Below are positions 6,024-12,258 of a stretch of 12,860 bases of DNA, one piece after another. This DNA is from Acidimicrobiia bacterium (GTDB lineage Bacteria; Actinomycetota; Acidimicrobiia; IMCC26256; PALSA-555), in assembly GCA_017853455.1 (NCBI GenBank), contig JAFMJM010000048.1, forward strand, positions 1-12,860. Reading direction: 5' to 3'. The translations under genes and the position numbers were made by a program. The notes beneath the pieces were generated by a model. It was given only the letters and a program-made list of their open reading frames with translations. It did no database searches and was not told the DNA's origin. How positions within the stretch are numbered: the stretch's first letter is position 1; every line of letters begins with the position of its first letter.

Positions 6024-6890
6024 TCAGGCCCAGACGTCGGGCGGGGCGTCGACCCCGATGGCCCGCAGCATCGTCCCGGGCATGGCGTCGGACCCGGCGG
6101 CGAGGAGCGCCGCCCGCTCGACGTTGATGGCGTCGCGCTGCTCGCGCTCACCCCAGGCGTCCCAGGGTCCGGGCGCGATCCGGGCCGGGTCGCCGGCGGC
6201 GGCCACGCAGGCCCGCAGGTAGCCCTGCAGGTCGGCGATCTCGGCGGCGCCGCCGACCGGGCCGTGTCCGGGGACGATCGTGTCGGCGAGCTCGACGAGC
6301 ACGTCGAGGGTGTCGGCCCAGGCCGCCGGGTCGCCCTGGAAGGCGAGGGGCGTGACCCCGAAGAAGCACAGGTCGCCCGAGAAGCACACGTCGGCGTCGT
6401 CGACGAGCACCATCAGGTCGCCGTCGGTGTGCCCGGACGCGGTGAGGAGCTCGACGCGCGGGGTGAGCATCGCCGCGCCCTCGACCTCGTGGGTGACGGC
6501 CCGGGTGCCGGTCGCCTCGAGGTCGACGAACTCGTCGTGGAAGGCGGGCATGAACGCCTGGTACGCGGCCGTCGGCATCGGCTGGTCGAGGGCCCAGCTG
6601 GTGGCGGGGGTGGCGTAGACGCCCGCGGCGGGAAAGGCGCGGGTTCCCCCGACGTGGTCGATGTGGGCGTGGGTCAGCACCACCCGCCGCACCGGCAGGC
6701 CGAGGTCGTGGACCGCCGCGGCGAACGGCTCCCACTGGCTGCGCACCATGAGCGTGTCGACGACGGTCAGGCCGTCGTCGTCGACGACCACCCCGGCGTT
6801 GGCCACGCCGGTGGCGCCGCTGGGCTGGATCCAGACGAACACGCCGTCGGCGAGCTCGTGGAGGGTCTCGGCGGGCAGGTTCTCGGCCAT
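6024..6890 (-). CDS. Metallo-beta-lactamase-fold hydrolase
   Basis: A 288-residue MBL-fold protein with the full two-metal ligand set: H74-A-H76-I-D78-H79 in the LTHAHIDHVGG motif, H154 in ASGHTDGD, D173 in FSGDLCF and H209 in VPGHGPVGG. The family hydrolyses thioesters, lactones, phosphoesters and other substrates. The N-terminal motif (ELADGVFVWIQPSG) and the missing lactamase-specific features argue against a true beta-lactamase; a thioesterase- or glyoxalase-II-like role is possible but unproven. The ATG at 6890 is preceded by no Shine-Dalgarno site but by a -10-like TAGCGT, suggesting a leaderless mRNA. It is divergent from the CoA-ester lyase gene by 23 bp, so the two may be co-regulated. 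Confidence 0.9.
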   Translation of the reverse strand: MAENLPAETLHELADGVFVWIQPSGATGVANAGVVVDDDGLTVVDTLMVRSQWEPFAAAVHDLGLPVRRVVLTHAHIDHVGGTRAFPAAGVYATPATSWALDQPMPTAAYQAFMPAFHDEFVDLEATGTRAVTHEVEGAAMLTPRVELLTASGHTDGDLMVLVDDADVCFSGDLCFFGVTPLAFQGDPAAWADTLDVLVELADTIVPGHGPVGGAAEIADLQGYLRACVAAAGDPARIAPGPWDAWGEREQRDAINVERAALLAAGSDAMPGTMLRAIGVDAPPDVWA

Positions 6891-6895
6891 GGCCG

Positions 6896-6907
6896 GACGC
6901 TAGCGTC
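6896..6907. promoter_or_regulatory. Palindromic divergent promoter core with back-to-back -10 hexamers
   Basis: GACGCTAGCGTC is a perfect 12-bp palindrome lying in the 23-bp gap between two start codons. Because it is symmetric, each strand carries TAGCGT, a TAnnnT-type -10. The plus-strand copy (6901-6906) ends 7 nt before the ATG at 6914, and the minus-strand copy (6902-6897) ends 6 nt before the ATG at 6890. That spacing puts transcription starts at or next to both ATGs, so both mRNAs would be leaderless. The two hexamers share the central TA, so only one polymerase could open it at a time. No -35 is evident. Confidence 0.5.
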
Positions 6908-6913
6908 GGGGCC

Positions 6914-7855
6914 ATGTCGGAACGCACCAAGAACCTGCCCCGCCGGACCTGCCACGCCACGCCCGGCTCCAACGAGAAGATGCTCGGCAAGGCCCCCGGC
7001 CTCGGCGCCGACCAGGTCTTCCTCGACCTCGAGGACTCGGTCGCCCCGCTCGAGAAGGAGGCCGCCCGCGAGAAGGTGGTCCGGGCGATCAACGACCAGG
7101 ACTGGGGCGACACCGTCCTGTGCGTCCGGGTCAACGCCTGGGACACCGAGTGGACGTACCGCGACGTCACCTACGTCGTCGAGAACGCCAGCGAGCGCCT
7201 CGACGAGATCATGCTCCCCAAGGTGCAGTCGGCCGCCGAGGTGGTGGCCCTCGACCTGCTCCTCACCCAGATCGAGAAGGCGACCGGTCGCACCAGCCGC
7301 ATCGGCATCGAGGCCCAGATCGAGACCGCCCGGGGTCTGATCAACGTCGAGGAGATCTGCGCCGCCTCCGACCGCCTCGAGACCATCATCTTCGGCCCGG
7401 CCGACTTCGCGGCCTCCACCGAGATGCCGGTGCTCACCGGTGGCGTCCAGATCCCCGAGTACCCCGGTGACCACTTCCACTACGTGTTCTCGAAGATCCT
7501 CATGGCGGGCCGGGCCAACGGTCTCCAGGTGATCGACGGGCCCTACCTCAAGATCCGGGACCTCGACGGCCTGCGTGACTACGCCATGCGCTCCCGCATC
7601 CTCGGCTACGACGGCAAGTGGTCGCTGCACCCCGACCAGATCGGGGTCATCAACGAGGTCTACACGCCCACCCAGGAGCAGTTCGACCACGCGTTCGATC
7701 TGCTCGAGGCCTACCGGGTCGCCACCACCGAGGGTGACCGCCGGGGCGCGGTGATGTTCGGCGACGAGATGATCGACGAGGCCAGCCGCAAGATGGCCAT
7801 CAAGTTCGTCTCGCGCGGCGAGCGCGCCGGGATGAAGCGCAGCGCGGGCGAGTAG
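6914..7855 (+). CDS. mcl1: HpcH/HpaI-family CoA-ester lyase, likely L-malyl-CoA/beta-methylmalyl-CoA lyase
   Basis: A 313-residue TIM-barrel lyase of the citrate-lyase-beta family. It resembles Rhodobacter Mcl1, as I recall that sequence, across most of its length: LDLEDSVAP (37-45), AINDQDWG, VRVNAWDT (71-78), YRDV, ERLDEIMLPKV (94-104), IETARG (136-141), FGPADFAAS (160-168) and GKWSLHPDQI. Likely metal ligands are Glu137 and Asp164, with Arg72 binding substrate. Mcl1 reversibly cleaves beta-methylmalyl-CoA to glyoxylate and propionyl-CoA, and malyl-CoA to glyoxylate and acetyl-CoA. The related malyl-CoA thioesterase cannot be fully excluded. The ATG at 6914 lacks a Shine-Dalgarno site but follows a -10-like hexamer by 7 nt. 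The FAH-family gene follows after 9 nt, so the two are probably cotranscribed. An acyl-CoA dehydrogenase of the same pathway lies 2.7 kb away. Confidence 0.82.
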   Translation: MSERTKNLPRRTCHATPGSNEKMLGKAPGLGADQVFLDLEDSVAPLEKEAAREKVVRAINDQDWGDTVLCVRVNAWDTEWTYRDVTYVVENASERLDEIMLPKVQSAAEVVALDLLLTQIEKATGRTSRIGIEAQIETARGLINVEEICAASDRLETIIFGPADFAASTEMPVLTGGVQIPEYPGDHFHYVFSKILMAGRANGLQVIDGPYLKIRDLDGLRDYAMRSRILGYDGKWSLHPDQIGVINEVYTPTQEQFDHAFDLLEAYRVATTEGDRRGAVMFGDEMIDEASRKMAIKFVSRGERAGMKRSAGE

Positions 7856-7864
7856 CGCCGGATC

Positions 7865-8665
7865 GTGCGTCTCGCCACGGTCCGCACGCCGGACGGCACG
7901 CGTGCCGCCCGGGTCGAGGGTGACCACCTGGTCGAGCTCATGGCGCCCGACGTCCGGGCCGTGCTCGAGGCCGGGCCCGACGCCGCAGCGGCGGTCGCGC
8001 CCACCGGCGTGGTCCACGACGTCGCGACGGCCGACCTGGCACCGGTGGTGCCCCGGCCCGACAAGGTGCTGTGCCTCGGCCTCAACTACCGCGAGCACAT
8101 CGTCGAGATGGGTCGCGAGCTCCCCGAGTACCCGACGATCTTCGCCAAGGTCGCCGCGGCCCTGATCGGGGCCCGCGACGACGTGTGGATGCCACCCGAG
8201 TCGGTCGAGGTCGACTGGGAGGCCGAGCTCGGGCTGGTGATCGGTCGGCCCGTCCGGCGGGCGTCCGCCGCCGAGGCCCGGGCCGCCATCGCCGGCTACA
8301 CGGTCGTCAACGACGTCAGCATGCGCGACTGGCAGATGCGCACCGCACAGTGGGTGGCGGGCAAGACCTGGGAGCACGCCACGCCGGTCGGCCCGTGGCT
8401 GGTCACCCCCGACGAGGTCGACGACGCCCGCGACCTGCGGATCACCTGCGACGTCGACGGGGTCCGGATGCAGGACGCCCGCACCGCCGACATGCTGGTC
8501 ACACCGGTCGAGGTCGTGCAGTACCTCTCGACCGTGTGCACCCTGGTGCCCGGCGACGTGATCCTCACCGGCTCGCCCGCCGGGGCCGGGTTCGGCCGGG
8601 TCCCCCCGGTGTACCTCGCTCCCGGGCAGACCGTGCGCACGGCGATCGAGGGGATCGGCGAGTAG
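7865..8665 (+). CDS. Fumarylacetoacetate hydrolase (FAH)-family protein
   Basis: A 266-residue member of the FAH superfamily, whose members hydrolyse C-C bonds, decarboxylate or isomerise beta-keto or enol acids using Mg2+ or Mn2+. Signatures: CLGLNYREHIVEMG (70-83), metal ligands Glu119 and Glu121 in DWEAELGLVIG, Asp150 in VVNDVSMRDWQ, TPVGPWLVTPDEV, and GDVILTGSPAGAGFG. It has the short N-terminal region (MRLATVRTPDG) common in actinobacterial homologues. The GTG at 7865 has no good Shine-Dalgarno site; it sits 9 nt after the lyase stop, so translation probably depends on the upstream gene. The substrate is unknown. Pairing with a CoA-ester lyase recalls aromatic meta-cleavage operons (HpcH with HpcE/HpcG), but the lyase looks Mcl-like, so the actual job is unclear. 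Confidence 0.88.
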   Translation: MRLATVRTPDGTRAARVEGDHLVELMAPDVRAVLEAGPDAAAAVAPTGVVHDVATADLAPVVPRPDKVLCLGLNYREHIVEMGRELPEYPTIFAKVAAALIGARDDVWMPPESVEVDWEAELGLVIGRPVRRASAAEARAAIAGYTVVNDVSMRDWQMRTAQWVAGKTWEHATPVGPWLVTPDEVDDARDLRITCDVDGVRMQDARTADMLVTPVEVVQYLSTVCTLVPGDVILTGSPAGAGFGRVPPVYLAPGQTVRTAIEGIGE

Positions 8666-8818
8666 GTCAACCGCTGCGTGGTCGACCCCACCACCTGACC
8701 CCACCACCGGAATCCGCCGCCCGACCCGCCGCCCGACCCGTCCGCAGCGGTCGAGTGGCACGCGTTCGGCGCCGCTCAAGGTCGGGGGGCGCACGGTCGA
8801 TGAACCGGGGACGCGACC

Positions 8819-8824
8819 GAGAGG
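8819..8824 (+). promoter_or_regulatory. Ribosome binding site for the beta-helix protein
   Basis: GAGAGG, 6 nt before the GTG at 8831, supports that start. The rest of the 165-bp gap 8666-8830 holds no recognised motif or strong hairpin. Confidence 0.5.
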
Positions 8825-8830
8825 TGCTCC

Positions 8831-10522
8831 GTGCGCATCCCCCCCGTCACCATCCGCCTCACGACCGTCGTCGCCCTCGTCGTCGCAGCCGCCGGGATGT
8901 CCGCACTCCCGGTGGCCGCGGCGCCGACGGTGCCGGCCCCGACGAAGCTGGTCGTGAACCCCGGCAACGGCGCGGTGTCGGTGCGGTTCACCCAGCCGAC
9001 CGCCTCGACGGCGGGCATCACCAACTACCAGGCGTCGTTCTCCCGCGACGGCGGCGCGTCGTGGTCGGCGTGGCGCGCGGCGCGTCCGGTCGACGCCGTG
9101 AGTCCTGTGGCGTTCGGTGGCCTGGCCAACGGCGTGGCCTGGCGGGTCCGCCTGCGCGCCGTCACCCCGACCGGGGTCGGCGCGGCCTCGACCGCCAGCG
9201 CGTCGTTCCGGCCCGTCGCCCCGCCGACCACCACCACCCGCCCGTCGGCGCCGACCACGACCACCACCCGGCCCGCCCCGACGACGACCACGACGCCGGT
9301 GGTGGTTCCGGCGCCCGGCGGCACGGAGATCGTCGTGTCGCCGACCGGGAGCGACGCCGCCGTGGGTACGCGGGCCGCACCGCTGCGCACGCTCGCCGCC
9401 GCCTGGGCGAAGGTGCCGTCCGGCGCCCCGCTCGCGGCGCCCGTGACCATCACCCTCCTGGCCGGCACCTACGCGGCGTCGACCATGCCCAACTACTGGG
9501 AGCACCGGATCGGCACCGCCGCCGCGCCCATCACGATCCGCGCCGACGGGCCCGGACGCCCGGTCACGCTGCGGGGCGACCTCAACGTGTTCGACGTGCA
9601 CCACCTCACCGTCACCGGAGTGCGGATCGCGCCCGGTGGCGATGCCTTCCACTGCGAGCAGTGCACGCACGTGACCCTCGACGACGTCGAGCTCGACGGC
9701 ACGGGCGGGGCGTGGGACCTCCTCAAGGTCAACCAGTCGTCCGACGTCACCGTGCGCAACAGCTTCGTCCACGGGGCGGGCGACAACGCGGTCGACTTCG
9801 TGGCCGTGGCGCACATCGTCCTCGCCGACAACGTCATCGCGGATGCGGGCGACTGGTGCGCCTACGCCAAGGGTGGGTCGACCGACGTGCTCGTGACCGG
9901 CAACGAGATCTCCGGGTGCGGCACCGGAGGGTTCACCGCCGGGCAGGGGACCGGGCTCGAGTGGATGGTCGCACCGTGGCTGACCTACGAGGCCACCGAC
10001 GTCGTGGTGCGCGACAACCACGTCCACGACGTCGAGGGTGCGGCCTTCGGGGTCAACGGGGGGAGCAACGTCGTGATCGAGCGCAACCGGGCCGAGCGGG
10101 TGGGTCGGCGGAGCCACCTGATCGAGGTCACCTTCGGGGGCCGGAGCTGCGACGGGGACGCCGTCCGGTGCCGGGCGCTGCTCGCCCAGGGCGCGTGGGG
10201 GACGGCGACCGTGGGGAGTGACACGTACGCCCACATCCCCGACCGTGACGTGGTCATCCGCGACAACGTGATCGTCAATCCGGTGGGCTACCGCTCGCAG
10301 TGGCAGCACTTCGAGATCTCGACCCCCCGCACCAACACCGGGCCGCAGGTCGGGCCGTCGCCGGCCCGGACCGACACCGGGCTGGTCATCACCGGCAACG
10401 TCATCGTGAACGGTGACGCCTCGATGCCCCTCGGGATCGACGACTCCGTCGTCTGCACCCCGACGAACCCCACGTGCACCGTCGCGCAGATCTGGCGCGA
10501 CAACGACATCAACGGCCGCTGA
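8831..10522 (+). CDS. Secreted FN3 plus right-handed beta-helix protein (pectate-lyase-like fold)
   Basis: A 563-residue exported protein. Residues 1-31 form a signal peptide (hydrophobic TTVVALVVAAAGMSALPV, cleavage near VAAA-PT). Residues about 36-127 are a fibronectin type III domain (VSVRFTQP, ITNYQASFSRDGGASWSAW, GVAWRVRLRAVTPTGVGAAS). Residues 130-162 are a Thr/Pro linker with runs of four and five Thr. From about 165 the sequence starts with the IVVSPTGSDAAVGTRAAPLRTLAAA motif found at the head of parallel beta-helices in polysaccharide lyases and DUF1565-type proteins. Repeated rungs follow, such as DVTVRNSFVHGAGDNAV, HIVLADNVI, DVLVTGNEISGCG and DVVVRDNHVHDVEG. Paired Cys residues (HCEQC; CTPTNPTC) fit an extracytoplasmic location. 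It probably binds or cleaves polysaccharide; catalytic residues cannot be assigned. Confidence 0.85.
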   Translation: MRIPPVTIRLTTVVALVVAAAGMSALPVAAAPTVPAPTKLVVNPGNGAVSVRFTQPTASTAGITNYQASFSRDGGASWSAWRAARPVDAVSPVAFGGLANGVAWRVRLRAVTPTGVGAASTASASFRPVAPPTTTTRPSAPTTTTTRPAPTTTTTPVVVPAPGGTEIVVSPTGSDAAVGTRAAPLRTLAAAWAKVPSGAPLAAPVTITLLAGTYAASTMPNYWEHRIGTAAAPITIRADGPGRPVTLRGDLNVFDVHHLTVTGVRIAPGGDAFHCEQCTHVTLDDVELDGTGGAWDLLKVNQSSDVTVRNSFVHGAGDNAVDFVAVAHIVLADNVIADAGDWCAYAKGGSTDVLVTGNEISGCGTGGFTAGQGTGLEWMVAPWLTYEATDVVVRDNHVHDVEGAAFGVNGGSNVVIERNRAERVGRRSHLIEVTFGGRSCDGDAVRCRALLAQGAWGTATVGSDTYAHIPDRDVVIRDNVIVNPVGYRSQWQHFEISTPRTNTGPQVGPSPARTDTGLVITGNVIVNGDASMPLGIDDSVVCTPTNPTCTVAQIWRDNDINGR

Positions 10523-10529
10523 CGGCGCC

Positions 10530-10549
10530 GGTCGGGCCGGAGGCCGACC
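10530..10549. terminator. Hairpin between convergent beta-helix and acyl-CoA dehydrogenase genes
   Basis: GGTCGG (one-base bulge) CC, a GGA loop, then GG CCGACC give an 8-bp stem in the 39-bp gap between converging stop codons (10522 and 10562). No T-run. A shared bidirectional terminator is likely from position. Confidence 0.4.
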
Positions 10550-10561
10550 CCCCGGGACGGA

Positions 10562-12205
10562 TCAGGCGTCGGCGGCGCGCTTCAGGGCGTCCTCGGCGAG
10601 CCGCCGGGCGATCACCCGCAGGCACAGCGTCTCGTCGGCACCCTCGAAGATCGACAGCACCCGGGCGTCGACGAAGTACCGCGACACCGCGTACTCCTCG
10701 GCGTAGCCCATACCGCCGTGGAGCTGCATCGCCTCGCGGGTGACCCACTCCGCGACCCGGCAGACGTAGGCCTTGACCATCGAGGCCTCGAGGGCGCCCT
10801 CGCCCCGGCCCATGAGGTCGGCGACGTGGTACCCGAACTGGCGACCGGCCTGGATGAGGAAGGCCATGCGGGCGAGCTTGGTGCGGTTGAGCTGGTAGTC
10901 GAACACGGGCTTGCCGAACACGACCCGGTCCTGGGCGTAGGCGAGACCGGCCTCGAAGGCCGCCTGCATGAGGCCGACGGCGCGGGCCGCGGTCTGGAGG
11001 CGGCCGTTCTCGAAGCCCTCCATCTGGAGGTAGAAGCCCTTGCCGAGGCCACCGTCTTCACCGATGAGGTTCTCGGCGGGCACGAACCAGTCGGCGAACG
11101 CCACCTCGTAGGAGTGCATGCCCCGGTAGCCGAGGGTGTCGATGGCCCGGCCCTCCATGGTGCCGCCGCCCTCCTGGGTGAAGGCGAACGAATGGCCCGG
11201 GGCGGGCTCCTTGTCGACGACGAAGACCGACAGCCCGCGGTGACCGGCGGTGCGGTCGGGGTCGGTGCGGGCCAGGAGCATGACGACGTTCGCCCGCCCG
11301 GCGAACGTGCACCACGTCTTGACGCCGTTGATCAGGTAGCCACCCTCGACCGGCGTCGCGGCGACCTTCACGCCGGCGACGTCGGAGCCGTAGTCGGGCT
11401 CGGTGGCCATGATCCCGGCCATCAGCTCGCCGGTCGCGATGCGCGGCAGCCACCGCTGCTTCTGCTCCTCGGTGCCGCCCTTGACGATGGCACGGGTGAT
11501 GATCTCGGGGCGCGTGATGAGCGAGCCACCCATGCCGAGCGAGCCCCAGGAGAGCTCCTCGGTGGCGACGACCATGCCGAGGTAGTCGTTCTCGTCGCCG
11601 CCGGCGAACCCGCCGTACTCCTCGGGGACCGACAGGCCGAAGCCGCCGATCTCGGCGAGCCCGGCGATGACGTCCTCGGGGATGTCGAGGTTCTGACGGT
11701 GGACGTGCTCGGCGACCGGCCGGATCTTGTCCTCGGCGAAGCGCCGGAACGTCTCGCGCACCAGGTCGAAGTCGGCCGACAGGTGGGACGGGCCGGTGCC
11801 GTCGCGCTCGATGCGGTCGGCGATGGCGTCGAGGAACTCGGGGGAGCGGTGCGCGGCGACGAAGGGCATGGCCGCGTCGAGGCAGCCGGGGGTGGTGCCC
11901 CACTCGGCCTCGCGGGTGGCGACCCGGGAGTTGACGTCGAAGATCGCGTCGGCGATGTAGCCGGTGGCGAGGAGCGCCTCGTAGTCGCCGCGGGAGCCGT
12001 AGTCGAGCATCACCCGGCAGCCGGCCACGGCGCTGGCGGCGTGGGCCAGGTCGTAGGCCAGCACCTGGTGACGGTCGAGCAGGGCCACCGAGACGCGGCC
12101 GCCGTCGTCGGACAGGCGGGCGAGGTGGTCGCAGGCGGCCTCGACGACCCCGGCGGTGAGGTCGACGGCCGCCCGGGCGGCGGTGAGATCGGGCGCAACG
12201 GTCAT
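10562..12205 (-). CDS. mcd: Long acyl-CoA dehydrogenase, probable (2S)-methylsuccinyl-CoA dehydrogenase
   Basis: A 547-residue FAD-dependent acyl-CoA dehydrogenase with an N-terminal helical extension of about 140-150 residues (LTAGVVEAACDHL, GGRVSVALLDRHQVLAYDLAHAAS). Ordinary family members are about 380-400 residues; this extra domain and total length are characteristic of methylsuccinyl-CoA dehydrogenase, which oxidises methylsuccinyl-CoA to mesaconyl-CoA in the ethylmalonyl-CoA pathway. The core shows LSVPEEYGG, MATEPDYGSDVAGVK, WCTFAGRANVVMLLARTD, QLHGGMGYAEEYAVSRYFVDARVLSIFEGADET and a probable catalytic Glu near residue 521 in SIFEGADET. Electrons would pass to electron-transferring flavoprotein. 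The ATG at 12205 has a -10-like TAACCT 6 nt upstream and no Shine-Dalgarno site. Another long acyl-CoA dehydrogenase specificity remains possible. Confidence 0.8.
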   Translation of the reverse strand: MTVAPDLTAARAAVDLTAGVVEAACDHLARLSDDGGRVSVALLDRHQVLAYDLAHAASAVAGCRVMLDYGSRGDYEALLATGYIADAIFDVNSRVATREAEWGTTPGCLDAAMPFVAAHRSPEFLDAIADRIERDGTGPSHLSADFDLVRETFRRFAEDKIRPVAEHVHRQNLDIPEDVIAGLAEIGGFGLSVPEEYGGFAGGDENDYLGMVVATEELSWGSLGMGGSLITRPEIITRAIVKGGTEEQKQRWLPRIATGELMAGIMATEPDYGSDVAGVKVAATPVEGGYLINGVKTWCTFAGRANVVMLLARTDPDRTAGHRGLSVFVVDKEPAPGHSFAFTQEGGGTMEGRAIDTLGYRGMHSYEVAFADWFVPAENLIGEDGGLGKGFYLQMEGFENGRLQTAARAVGLMQAAFEAGLAYAQDRVVFGKPVFDYQLNRTKLARMAFLIQAGRQFGYHVADLMGRGEGALEASMVKAYVCRVAEWVTREAMQLHGGMGYAEEYAVSRYFVDARVLSIFEGADETLCLRVIARRLAEDALKRAADA

Positions 12206-12211
12206 GCGGGG

Positions 12212-12217
12212 AGGTTA
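12212..12217 (-). promoter_or_regulatory. Candidate -10 element for a leaderless mcd mRNA
   Basis: TAACCT on the minus strand ends 6 nt before the ATG at 12205, the same geometry as the promoter at 6896-6907. The bases between are CCCCGC, with no Shine-Dalgarno site, which supports leaderless initiation. It lies in the 53-bp gap after the SGNH hydrolase stop. Confidence 0.42.
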
Positions 12218-12258
12218 CCGACGGGTACGGGCCCCTCGCGCAGCCGGGGTCCGGGTGG

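Noticed and set aside
6024..6890. True beta-lactamase (antibiotic resistance)
   Set aside because: Only the generic MBL-fold metal motifs are present; no signal peptide or class B beta-lactamase-specific features are seen.
4272..7340. 1022-codon plus-strand open frame
   Set aside because: It runs antisense to the NlpC/P60, thioredoxin-fold and MBL genes and has a His/Gly/Val/Asp-rich composition with no domain.
8666..8830. Hidden small gene or riboswitch in the gap before the beta-helix gene
   Set aside because: I see no convincing small ORF with a ribosome binding site, no recognisable riboswitch core, and no strong hairpin.
8071..10221. 716-codon plus-strand frame across the FAH and beta-helix genes
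   Set aside because: It is an alternative frame of two real genes and is Arg-rich throughout, typical of a shadow frame.
6767..10309. Very long minus-strand open frame opposite the lyase, FAH and beta-helix genes
   Set aside because: It is antisense to three well-supported genes, is low-complexity in Gly, Arg, Asp and Val, and has no recognisable domain. It is a product of GC-rich codon bias.
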